Assembly (NCBI GenBank): GCA_002451165.1
Contig: DKBH01000104.1
Coordinates: 1 to 64,000, forward strand
DNA length: 64,000 bases
Source: Nitrospiraceae bacterium UBA6905
GTDB lineage: Bacteria > Nitrospirota > Thermodesulfovibrionia > Thermodesulfovibrionales > UBA6898
Direction: 5' to 3'
Under the pieces are notes generated by a model. It did no database searches and was not told the DNA's origin. It worked only from the letters and a program-made list of their open reading frames with translations. Each line of letters starts with the position of its first letter. The stretch's first letter is position 1. Positions 54,450-61,637 of the stretch are shown in pieces. Both the position numbers and the translations under genes were made by a program.

Positions 54450-55208
54450 TTGCATGATGAAACAGTACCATTGCAGATTAAAACAGTTGATCGCTTCAAT
54501 CAGGAAAAGCTGTATATTCAGCTGACTCGTATCTTTATTGAAGAGATTAAAAGCGGGAAATGGATCCTCAACAAAAAGATACCTTCTGAGAACGAACTTT
54601 GCCAGCAGTACCAGGTCAGCAAAATTACGGTAAGGCAGGCCATAAACAACCTCGTTTCCGACGGCTATCTCATGAAAATTCAGGGGAAAGGGACTTTTGT
54701 AACCAGCGTCATGCCCGTGGTCGGCCTTGCCATGAAGACGCGTTTTACCGAAGAGATGTTCGGAGAGGAGGTAAAATCAGAAAAGGAACTTCTTGTTAAG
54801 GGCGTTGCCGATCCAGTCGCCGAGATCAAGACATATCTCAAAACCACGGACATCATCTACCGCTTTCTCTGCAGGAGGATGGTGAACGGTAATCCTGCTT
54901 ATCTCGACGAATCATACATCCCCTATCATATGCTGCCGGAAATTGAGAAGATCGATATTATGCAAGTATCTCTGTACTCACTCCTCTACGAAGTAGCCCG
55001 ACTCAAAATTTTCAAAATGATACAAACAGTCGAGATACTGAATGTAGACGAAGAATCTGCCCGCTATCTCGATCTTGAGGCAGGAGTACCAGCCCTGGCA
55101 GTGCACCGCTTACTGCTCAGCTCGGATAATACGCCTGTCGGGTACACGCGCTTTACCGGCCGGAGCGACCGATACAAATTTCAGACTGAGTTTGAAAGAA
55201 TCAGATAA
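54447..55208 (+). CDS. GntR-family regulator, HutC/UTRA subfamily
   Basis: This 253-residue protein has an N-terminal winged helix (residues about 20-95: LYIQLTRIFIEEIKSGKWIL, ENELCQQYQVSKITVRQAIN, GTFV) and a C-terminal UTRA ligand-binding domain (IYRFLCRRMVNGNPAYLDES, ALAVHRLLLSSDNTPVGYTR). HutC-type regulators respond to small molecules and usually repress the adjacent transport or catabolic operon. It ends 23 bases before the TauE/SafE gene, so it probably controls that unit. The ligand could be a sulfonate or related metabolite; that is inference. Confidence 0.92.
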   Translation: MLHDETVPLQIKTVDRFNQEKLYIQLTRIFIEEIKSGKWILNKKIPSENELCQQYQVSKITVRQAINNLVSDGYLMKIQGKGTFVTSVMPVVGLAMKTRFTEEMFGEEVKSEKELLVKGVADPVAEIKTYLKTTDIIYRFLCRRMVNGNPAYLDESYIPYHMLPEIEKIDIMQVSLYSLLYEVARLKIFKMIQTVEILNVDEESARYLDLEAGVPALAVHRLLLSSDNTPVGYTRFTGRSDRYKFQTEFERIR

Positions 55209-55231
55209 ATCATTGCGAAAAGGAGGAAGTT

Positions 55232-56206
55232 ATGCTGAAGCAGAACATTAAGTTATTGCTCTTTCTGCTTGTTATTGCTTGTTTATTTTCACTAACAAGT
55301 TTTGCAGGAGCATCAACAGAACCGGCTGCCGCTGAGGCTGCGGTTGCGGCCCAGTCTTCTATGCCATGGTGGGCATGGCCGCTCATTCTTTTTGTTGTAA
55401 CCTTCGTTCTCGGCATTGTTGCTGTTCTCGGAGGTGTTGGCGGAGGTGTCCTCTTCGTACCGATCATTGGGGGGTTCTTTCCCTTCCATATTGATTTTGT
55501 GAGAGGAGCCGGGCTCCTTGTGGCTCTTGCCGGCGCACTCGCTGCAGGTCCGGGGCTTCTCAAGAAGGGAATGGCAGATCTCCGTCTCGCCATTCCGGTT
55601 GCCCTCATTGCATCTTCCTGTGCCATTGTAGGCGCAATGATTGGCCTTGCACTACCCGCCAAGATAGTGAATATTGCGCTCGGCGGCACGATCCTCGGCA
55701 TCGTAGCGATCATGCTCATGGCAAAGAAGTCTGAGTTTCCGGAAGTTCCAAGGCCTGACAATCTTTCCTCGGCCCTCAGGATCGCCGGCGTATATTACGA
55801 GCCGTCGCTCGGTCAGAATGTAAACTGGCAGATTCACAGAACTCCGCAGGGCCTTGCCACGTTCATCATTATCGGCGTGATGGCAGGCATGTTCGGACTC
55901 GGCGCCGGATGGGCAAACGTGCCGGTGCTGAACCTTATGATGGGCGCTCCCCTAAAGGTTTCGGTCGCTACGAGCAAGTTTCTGCTCTCTATAACCGACA
56001 CATCGGCGGCATGGATCTATATTAATAACGGCGCTGTACTCCCGATGATGGTCGTTCCATCGATCATCGGCATCATGCTCGGCTCCATCGTGGGAGTCAA
56101 GATTCTCGCAAAAACCAAACCTGCAGCAATCCGTTATATGGTCATCGGACTGCTGCTCTTCGCAGGACTGAGGGCACTGCTCAAAGGTCTTGGGATCTGG
56201 AATTAA
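55232..56206 (+). CDS. TauE/SafE-family anion permease
   Basis: This 324-residue membrane protein has an N-terminal hydrophobic segment, possibly a signal peptide (LLLFLLVIACLFSLTSFAG), followed by a TauE/SafE domain of about eight helices. The repeated motifs GGVGGGVLFVPIIGG and GLGAGWANVPVLNLMMGAPL mark the two halves. Family members export sulfite or sulfoacetate after sulfonate breakdown, or move other anions. AAAAGGAGG precedes the ATG. It is followed by a DUF1634-like gene with a close AAGGAGG site. Confidence 0.92.
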   Translation: MLKQNIKLLLFLLVIACLFSLTSFAGASTEPAAAEAAVAAQSSMPWWAWPLILFVVTFVLGIVAVLGGVGGGVLFVPIIGGFFPFHIDFVRGAGLLVALAGALAAGPGLLKKGMADLRLAIPVALIASSCAIVGAMIGLALPAKIVNIALGGTILGIVAIMLMAKKSEFPEVPRPDNLSSALRIAGVYYEPSLGQNVNWQIHRTPQGLATFIIIGVMAGMFGLGAGWANVPVLNLMMGAPLKVSVATSKFLLSITDTSAAWIYINNGAVLPMMVVPSIIGIMLGSIVGVKILAKTKPAAIRYMVIGLLLFAGLRALLKGLGIWN

Positions 56207-56216
56207 GGAGGAAACC

Positions 56217-56633
56217 ATGGCTGATAAATTACAGGCAACAGAAGAACAACTCTCTTACGCAAAACTGCTCGATATCGGAATGAAGGTCGGCCTTCTGATG
56301 CTGGTCATCACCTTCGCCATTTATGTCTTCGGCATCTTCGCACCCCACGTACCGGTCAATGAGCTGCCGAACTATTGGAAGATGCCGGTCAAAAAATATC
56401 TCGAGGCAGCCCATATCCATGCAGGGTGGTCATGGCTCTCTGAACTGGGCAAGGGAGATTTCCTCAATTTCATCGGCATCGCATTTCTCTCCGCGGTAAC
56501 TATCTTCTGCTACATCCGGATCATCCCAATTCTCTTCAGAAAGAAAGACACGGTATATGCCGTTTTGGCTATCATCGAGGTTCTTGTTCTTGTGCTTGCG
56601 GCTTCCGGTATCTTGAAAGGAGGAGGTCACTGA
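56217..56633 (+). CDS. Three-helix DUF1634-like membrane protein
   Basis: The start chosen is ATG 56217, preceded by AAGGAGG, giving 138 residues. There are three likely helices: GMKVGLLMLVITFAIYVFGI, FLNFIGIAFLSAVTIFCYIR and VYAVLAIIEVLVLVLAASG. The layout and GDFLNFIGI...DTVYAVLAIIEVL pattern resemble DUF1634, which is often next to TauE/SafE genes. A segment with ELPNYWKMPVKKYLEAAHIH between helices 1 and 2 is unusual. Its stop overlaps the next start. It is likely an accessory subunit of the permease. Confidence 0.65.
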   Translation: MADKLQATEEQLSYAKLLDIGMKVGLLMLVITFAIYVFGIFAPHVPVNELPNYWKMPVKKYLEAAHIHAGWSWLSELGKGDFLNFIGIAFLSAVTIFCYIRIIPILFRKKDTVYAVLAIIEVLVLVLAASGILKGGGH

Positions 56634-57079
56634 TGACAGAATCATGCCCTATAACTGCGTTGCGTACCATCCTGGTAGCAACGGACGGCTCACAGTTTAG
56701 TGAAAAGGCCCTCTATGAGGCTATTAACCTCGCGAAAACCTGTGGAACGAAACTTTTTGTTATGAGCGTGGTCGAGGTCAATCCTGAATATGAAGCGCTT
56801 GCCCCGCAGGTAGTTGAAAAAGCTGATGAGGACACGAGAATGTTCCTCGACGCCGCCCAGAAATGTGCTGAACGTGAGAAGGTCACCTGCAATACGCTTG
56901 TTCATAGAGGAGAAGACCCTGCGCATTTCATCGTAGAAGAGGCTGACCGACTGAAGGTCGATATGATCGTCATGGGCAAGCACGGGAAGAGCAAGATGCT
57001 CAGAAAGCTCTTCGTTGGCAGTGTAACAGCCAAGGTAATCTCCCATGCATCCTGCAAGGTGCTGGTCGTGCCTGCGTAG
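56633..57079 (+). CDS. Universal stress protein (single domain)
   Basis: This 148-residue UspA-family protein has TILVATDGSQFSEKALYEAI at the start and the nucleotide-binding tail MGKHGKSKMLRKLFVGSVTA with VISHASCKVLVVPA. The pattern G-x2-G-x9-G-(S/T) for ATP binding is kept as GKHGK...VGSVTAK. Its ATG overlaps the stop of the DUF1634-like gene by one base, so it is coupled to the permease genes. Confidence 0.92.
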   Translation: MTESCPITALRTILVATDGSQFSEKALYEAINLAKTCGTKLFVMSVVEVNPEYEALAPQVVEKADEDTRMFLDAAQKCAEREKVTCNTLVHRGEDPAHFIVEEADRLKVDMIVMGKHGKSKMLRKLFVGSVTAKVISHASCKVLVVPA

Positions 57080-57101
57080 GACAACCGTGCAGCAATAATA
57101 G

Positions 57102-57125
57102 AGGCCCGTGTTCTGCGGGCCTTTT
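57102..57125 (+). terminator. Hairpin terminator or attenuator inside the Usp/TauE unit
   Basis: AGGCCCG (57102-57108) and CGGGCCT (57116-57122) form a 7-bp stem with a 7-base loop, followed by TTT. It lies between the first Usp gene and the tandem Usp gene and may end or reduce read-through. Confidence 0.75.
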
Positions 57126-57161
57126 CACTATAGTCTCCATAGTTCGAGGAGGGAAATCGCT

Positions 57162-58028
57162 ATGATATCACATATACTGATCTGCACGGATGGATCTGAC
57201 TACAGCGAGGGGGCGGTCCGCGAGGGACTTATATTTGCAAAGAAACAGATGGCAAAGGTTACGGCCATAACCGTCATCGACTTCAACGCTGAATTCGATG
57301 CACTCGCACCCAATCTGCTCGAGAAGATGGAGGAAGAGGCTGCAGGACACGTCCGCGCCGTGAAGAATAGGGCCGAGAAAGAAGGCATTGCCTGCGAAGC
57401 TCTCGTCACGCGGAGCGAGGCGCCCTATCTGAGCATTGCCGAAGAGGCATTGCACAGAGAAGCAGACCTTATCGTTTTGGGGAGGCGGGGAAGAACGGGA
57501 CTGAAAAGGCTTTTGCTCGGGAGTGTTGCGAAGAGGACCATCGGTCATGCGCACTGCAATGTTCTCGTGATCCCGCGCAAGGCATCACTTGCCTGCAGGA
57601 CTATACTTGTTGCTACTGATGGCTCAAAATTCAGCGAATTCGCTGCGCACGAGGCGGTCTCCATGGCAAAAGACTGCAGCGCCGCACTTGTGGTAGTTGC
57701 TGCTGTGCATGCGGAAGCATCAGCACCTCTGGATATAGTGAGCTCGAATATGCAGAAGGAGATGATAGCAGACAGGGAGATGGCTGCTGCCGAGAGCAGC
57801 ATCGCCTTCGTACGGGAACTCGCGGAAAAAGCCGCGGTGAATGTGTCTACCTATATCTATGCCGGCAATCCCGCAGATGTGATAACACACGCAGCTGCGG
57901 AGAAAAAGGCCGACCTGATCGTGATGGGTAGCCACGGCAGAACAGGGATTGACCGCCTACTTCTCGGCAGCGTTGCTGAGCGGGTGATCGGTACTGCGGA
58001 GTGTGCAACGCTGGTGGTGAAAAAATAA
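57162..58028 (+). CDS. Universal stress protein with two Usp domains
   Basis: The start at 57162 is preceded by GAGGAGGG; the protein has 288 residues. Domain 1 begins SHILICTDGSDYSEGAVREG and ends LGRRGRTGLKRLLLGSVAKR with HCNVLVIP. Domain 2 begins RTILVATDGSKFSEFAAHEA and ends MGSHGRTGIDRLLLGSVAER. Both keep the ATP-binding glycines. It converges with the sigma54 activator gene three bases away. Confidence 0.93.
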   Translation: MISHILICTDGSDYSEGAVREGLIFAKKQMAKVTAITVIDFNAEFDALAPNLLEKMEEEAAGHVRAVKNRAEKEGIACEALVTRSEAPYLSIAEEALHREADLIVLGRRGRTGLKRLLLGSVAKRTIGHAHCNVLVIPRKASLACRTILVATDGSKFSEFAAHEAVSMAKDCSAALVVVAAVHAEASAPLDIVSSNMQKEMIADREMAAAESSIAFVRELAEKAAVNVSTYIYAGNPADVITHAAAEKKADLIVMGSHGRTGIDRLLLGSVAERVIGTAECATLVVKK

Positions 58029-58031
58029 GAA

Positions 58032-59396
58032 TTATCCTTCATCCTCCAGCCCGTACTTCTTCAGTTTTCTCCAGAGAGAAACGCGGTCGATTCCCAGAAT
58101 CTGGGCAGCAATAGTCTTATTGCCACCCACCTCCTGGAGCACCCATTTGATGTAAGACATCTCCTGATCCTCCAATGACGGATACTTGCCTTCCCTTTTC
58201 CTGAACGTCCTGATGCTCAACTCCTTCAGATCCTCAGGAAGGTGAGCAATCTCGATCATCGGTCCGTTCGTCAGCGCTACTCCCCGTTCGATGATATTTT
58301 CCAGCTCCCGGACATTGCCCGGAAAGTCATAGTTCATCAAGAGTGCGAGGACTTCCTGCGCAATATCCGATACCGCTTTTTTTTGGATAAGGGCGTGCTT
58401 GTTGAGAAAGTAATAGCTGAGCAGCGGTATGTCGTCTTTTCGCTCTGAAAGGGGGGGTATCCTGAAGGAAACCACATTCAGCCGGAAATAAAGATCCTGC
58501 CTGAATTGCCCCGCCTTAATCAGTTCCTGGATGTCCCGGTTCGTCGCTGCAAGGAACCGTACATCTACCTTTACCGGTTCATTCGCTCCCAGCCGCAGCA
58601 CCTCGCGCTCCTGAATCACCCGGAGGAGCTTTACCTGCATGGAAGGCGGCATCTCTGTTATTTCGTCCAGAAAGAGCGTCCCGCCGTTCGCCATTTCGAT
58701 CAGTCCTTTTTTCTGGCCAGTAGCACCGGTAAAGGCTCCCTTTTCATGACCGAAAAGCTCATTCGTGAGCAGTTCCTCGTTGAAGGCTCCGCAATTGACC
58801 GCTAAGAAATGGCCGTCAGCCCGTTGACTCATGAAATGGATATAACGAGCGAGCAGCTCCTTGCCGGTTCCACTTTCACCTGTTATGATCACGCTGCAGT
58901 CAGTAGGAGCTATCTGACGGGATGTCTCGAGCAGTTTCTGCACAGCTGGATTCTGGGTGATGAACTTCACCTTGCCGGCGAACTTATCGATCTGCTCTCT
59001 CAGCTGCTGGTTCTCTTTTTTCAACATCACCTTTTCCAGAGCCTCTTTCACGACCTTGCGCACCTCATCAAGCTTGAACGGCTTGGTTATGTAATCATAG
59101 GCACCTTTCTTGATTGCCATGATAGCTGACTGCAGGCTTGCATAGCCGGTGATCATGATCACCTCAGTGTCCGGTGAGATTTCCTTGCTCCTCCTGAGGA
59201 TCTGGTTGCCGTCAACTTTCTCCATCTTCAGGTCCGTGAGTACCAGATCGAACTGCTGCTCCTCGATGAGCTTCAACGCATTGGTCCCGCTCTGCGTAGC
59301 CGTGACCTCATATCCCTCCTTCTTCATGATATGATCGAGATTCCGTAAGGCGATCTGCTCATCATCGACGATCAGTATCCTGCTGTTCTGTTGCAC
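58032..59396 (-). CDS. NtrC-family sigma54-dependent response regulator
   Basis: The start is GTG 59396, two bases after the kinase stop, giving 454 residues. The receiver domain has VDDEQIALRNL and phospho-acceptor Asp55 (LTDLKM). The AAA+ domain has Walker A GESGTGKELLARYI, the sigma54-contact loop GAFTGA, and Walker B GGTLFLDEITEMP. The C-terminal Fis-type helix-turn-helix is LQEVGGNKTIAAQILGIDRV. It activates sigma54 promoters by ATP hydrolysis when phosphorylated by the paired kinase. Candidate binding dyads and a -24/-12 element lie upstream of the kinase gene. Confidence 0.95.
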   Translation of the reverse strand: MQQNSRILIVDDEQIALRNLDHIMKKEGYEVTATQSGTNALKLIEEQQFDLVLTDLKMEKVDGNQILRRSKEISPDTEVIMITGYASLQSAIMAIKKGAYDYITKPFKLDEVRKVVKEALEKVMLKKENQQLREQIDKFAGKVKFITQNPAVQKLLETSRQIAPTDCSVIITGESGTGKELLARYIHFMSQRADGHFLAVNCGAFNEELLTNELFGHEKGAFTGATGQKKGLIEMANGGTLFLDEITEMPPSMQVKLLRVIQEREVLRLGANEPVKVDVRFLAATNRDIQELIKAGQFRQDLYFRLNVVSFRIPPLSERKDDIPLLSYYFLNKHALIQKKAVSDIAQEVLALLMNYDFPGNVRELENIIERGVALTNGPMIEIAHLPEDLKELSIRTFRKREGKYPSLEDQEMSYIKWVLQEVGGNKTIAAQILGIDRVSLWRKLKKYGLEDEG

Positions 59397-59398
59397 CC

Positions 59399-60823
59399 TC
59401 AGACCTCCTGGACCGGGAGCGTTATGTCGAAAACAGTACCCTTCCCCGGCGCGCTGTCGACCGTAATCGTTCCCCGGTGTTCTTCTATGATCTCCCACGT
59501 AATGAAGAGACCTAACCCTGATCCCTTACCCTCCTCCTTGGTCGTGAAGAATGGATCAAAGATATGCTCAAGCTTTTCCGGCTCAATACCGATACCGTTA
59601 TCTGCAATGCGTATCAGCATGGTACCGCCGTCGGCGCTCTTTTCCGCACGGATCCTGACGGCTCCCTCCTCGGGAATTGCATCAACGGCATTCTTGATGA
59701 TGTTAAGGAATGCCTGTTCGATCTTCTGCTTGTCAACAAAGACCCATGCGTCTTCGGGAATGTCGGCGAGGATCTCCACCTTTGTCGGCAGCTCTCCATG
59801 GAGCAGCCTTATCGTGTCGGCGATGAGATACTTCAGGGAAAAGGGCTTTTGCTTAAAATCCGTTTTCCGGGAGAACTCGAGCAGCGAATGGACCATGTTC
59901 TTGGCCCGCTCTATCTCGGAGGCGATCTGCGTAAGCATCTCATGCGTATAGGTGCAATCGCACTCATGAATCTCCTCTTGCAAAATTTGACACGAACTAT
60001 AGATATTCGAGAGCGGATTGTTCAGCTCATGGGCAACACCGGACACCATCGTGCCGAGTGTGATCAGCTTCTCCGACTGCATCATGAAGCGCTTCTGCCT
60101 GAACTCGATCTCCCGTATCATCCTGCTGCATGCGCTACTCAGGGAGACGATCTCTGCATCCGAGGATGAAACGGCCAGCTTCTCAAATTTGCCCTCAGCC
60201 ATGCGCTGCATACTGTCCTCCATATCTTTCAGAGGCCGCACCACCATGCGGGAAAAATACCGTCCAATGAGCAGACCCAGCGCGATGACAAGAACTACGG
60301 AGATGAAGATCCACCTCTTGGAATGCGTTATCATGGACTGGATATAGCTGCGTTCGGCAATGGATATCCCCTCCGTGGCCTCGACGATCTTTTTTCCGAT
60401 CTGCCGGATCTTTGCCTCGAGCGCATCCGCAGCAATGCTGCTGAAGGTGCCCCTCTGCTCATGATACTCCGTCAGGAGCTTCTTATAGCGATGGATCAAC
60501 TCTTCAATGGCGCCAACATCCGTCTCAGGTGAAAGCATCGTGATCGCCTTACGGTTATTATGGATGAGCGCCTCTGCTTTATCGGTGTAATGGAGGTTCT
60601 CCTCATAGTCATGCTTCTCCTTGTACAGAAAATAATTCTTCTCGAAACGCCGCATTTCGAGAGTTGCCTCGAAGAAGTCAGAAATAATAAAGCTGAAACT
60701 CAGCTTCTTATCCATGGCGCGAAGGTTAAGGTAATTGAGAATGGCGGTGCAGATGATCACGGCGATACAGAGGTAATAGCCGTACCGCACTTTGTTCTGA
60801 ATACTTGTTCCCCCTCGGAACAT
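59399..60823 (-). CDS. Membrane sensor histidine kinase paired with the NtrC-type regulator
   Basis: The start at ATG 60823 is favoured because the best promoter puts transcription there; upstream ATGs would lie in the promoter. The protein has 474 residues: a helix (YYLCIAVIICTAILNYLNL), a periplasmic helical domain of about 130 residues with ATLEMRRFEKNYFLYKEK, a second helix (WIFISVVLVIALGLLIG), HAMP, HisKA with VSGVAHELNNPLSN (His about 265) and HATPase (NGIGI, GKGSGLGLFI). The EMRRxEKNYFLY pattern resembles helical bimodular (HBM) sensors, which bind small acids in other bacteria. Confidence 0.92.
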   Translation of the reverse strand: MFRGGTSIQNKVRYGYYLCIAVIICTAILNYLNLRAMDKKLSFSFIISDFFEATLEMRRFEKNYFLYKEKHDYEENLHYTDKAEALIHNNRKAITMLSPETDVGAIEELIHRYKKLLTEYHEQRGTFSSIAADALEAKIRQIGKKIVEATEGISIAERSYIQSMITHSKRWIFISVVLVIALGLLIGRYFSRMVVRPLKDMEDSMQRMAEGKFEKLAVSSSDAEIVSLSSACSRMIREIEFRQKRFMMQSEKLITLGTMVSGVAHELNNPLSNIYSSCQILQEEIHECDCTYTHEMLTQIASEIERAKNMVHSLLEFSRKTDFKQKPFSLKYLIADTIRLLHGELPTKVEILADIPEDAWVFVDKQKIEQAFLNIIKNAVDAIPEEGAVRIRAEKSADGGTMLIRIADNGIGIEPEKLEHIFDPFFTTKEEGKGSGLGLFITWEIIEEHRGTITVDSAPGKGTVFDITLPVQEV

Positions 60824-60828
60824 GGCAG

Positions 60829-60858
60829 ATTGTATCATTGTTCTATTGCATATTGCAA
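60829..60858 (-). promoter_or_regulatory. Candidate promoter of the kinase-regulator operon with an overlapping dyad
   Basis: On the minus strand TTGCAA (60853-60858), an 18-base spacer and TACAAT (60829-60834, 5 of 6) precede the ATG (60823) by five bases. The -35 is part of the perfect dyad TATTGCA-TAT-TGCAATA (60844-60860). No Shine-Dalgarno is seen, so the mRNA may be leaderless and autoregulated. Confidence 0.5.
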
Positions 60859-60948
60859 TATCTCTTGCGTTGCTGCAACATTGCCCATAACTTATTGTAA
60901 TCATGGCCTAATTTGTCTACCACTTTAGATCTTGTTGCATAACGCAAC
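60844..60948. promoter_or_regulatory. Three TTGC/GCAA dyads between the two-component genes and the second TauE unit
   Basis: TTGCATATTGCAA (60846-60858) and TTGCATAACGCAA (60935-60947) match at 11 of 13 positions (TTGC-N5-GCAA). A third, looser copy TTGC-GTTGCT-GCAA is at 60865-60878 and contains GTTGC-T-GCAAC. They are likely sites for the NtrC-type regulator, acting on the kinase promoter on one side and the sigma54-like promoter at 61027 on the other. Confidence 0.55.
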
Positions 60949-61026
60949 CCTACGCTCCAGGTATATTAGCTCATCGTTCTCCTGAATTTCTTTTCCCTAT
61001 CAGGCACTTCCGCCTCTCCTGCGATG

Positions 61027-61043
61027 TTGGCACGATTCGTGGA
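61027..61043 (+). promoter_or_regulatory. Candidate sigma54 (-24/-12) promoter
   Basis: TTGGCACG-ATTC-GTGGA has a perfect -24 element (TGGCACG) and a partial -12 element (GTGGA against TTGCA, 3 of 5). The spacing of ten bases between the two GG/GC marks is correct. It lies about 85 bases after the nearest TTGC-N5-GCAA dyad, a normal enhancer distance, and about 75 bases before the next ribosome-binding site. Confidence 0.45.
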
Positions 61044-61095
61044 ATATCACCGTCGGAACGTTTCGTTAAAACTTGATATCCACAGGGAGGGGAAG

Positions 61096-61125
61096 ATGAT
61101 TTCGCTTCCGTTGAGAGGGAGGTGA
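61096..61125 (+). CDS. Possible nine-codon leader peptide
   Basis: AGGGAGGGGAAG is followed by ATG and the frame MISLPLRGR with a TGA at 61123. The last codons form the Shine-Dalgarno (AGGGAGG) of the next gene, which starts five bases after the stop. Translation of the leader would pass over that site, so coupling or control of the Usp-like gene is possible. Confidence 0.3.
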   Translation: MISLPLRGR

Positions 61126-61129
61126 CAGG

Positions 61130-61609
61130 ATGAGTCATGAGCGATTTGATGATCTGATGTCCGCAGTAACCTTTGCCCAATCAGGAGAGCATGCAGCAGC
61201 ACTGAGCATCCTGAAGGGAAAGGACCGGGTCCTTGCAGCTGTCTCTGACATCGCCTTTGATCCCAGTGTTTTTTCCTATGCACTGAACATCTGCAAACGG
61301 ACACAGAGCAGCCTCGATATTCTCTATCTAACGCGGACGGAACTGCATATCGATGAGATACATGCAGTGATGGTCAAGGCTGCAGGAGAAGGAGTGAGCA
61401 GCATCGTAACCAAGAAGGACAGATGCATGAAGCAGGCAATCCTCGACTATACAGCAAAACAACGGGCCGTGATATTTGTTGTAGTCGGGACAACACCCGA
61501 GCTGGACGTCGAGTGCACGGCGGGGGAAAAAACACTTTCCGAAGCCTGGAAGCGGCTGAAGTGCCCGTTGGTCGTTGTATCAAGAGGCGAAGCGCCATCA
61601 GTTGCATAA
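61130..61609 (+). CDS. Divergent Usp-like protein heading the second TauE unit
   Basis: This 159-residue protein has a Usp/HUP-like alpha-beta order (VLAAVSDIAFDPSVFSYALN, LDILYLTRTEL, IFVVVGTTPELD and CPLVVVSRGEA), but the usual G-x2-G-x9-G-(S/T) ATP motif is missing. An N-terminal helix (FDDLMSAVTFAQSGEHAAAL, then SILKGKDRVL) precedes the fold. A similar SILKNRKKIL stretch occurs near the start of the next gene, the permease, so the two may interact through this segment. A good GGGAGGTGACAGG site precedes the ATG. Confidence 0.65.
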   Translation: MSHERFDDLMSAVTFAQSGEHAAALSILKGKDRVLAAVSDIAFDPSVFSYALNICKRTQSSLDILYLTRTELHIDEIHAVMVKAAGEGVSSIVTKKDRCMKQAILDYTAKQRAVIFVVVGTTPELDVECTAGEKTLSEAWKRLKCPLVVVSRGEAPSVA

Positions 61610-61637
61610 AAACCATTTCATCCAAGGAGGACGTACC

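Noticed and set aside
57168..57554. Reverse-strand frame across the tandem Usp gene
   Set aside because: It is the shadow of a strongly coding gene on the plus strand, with no start signal.
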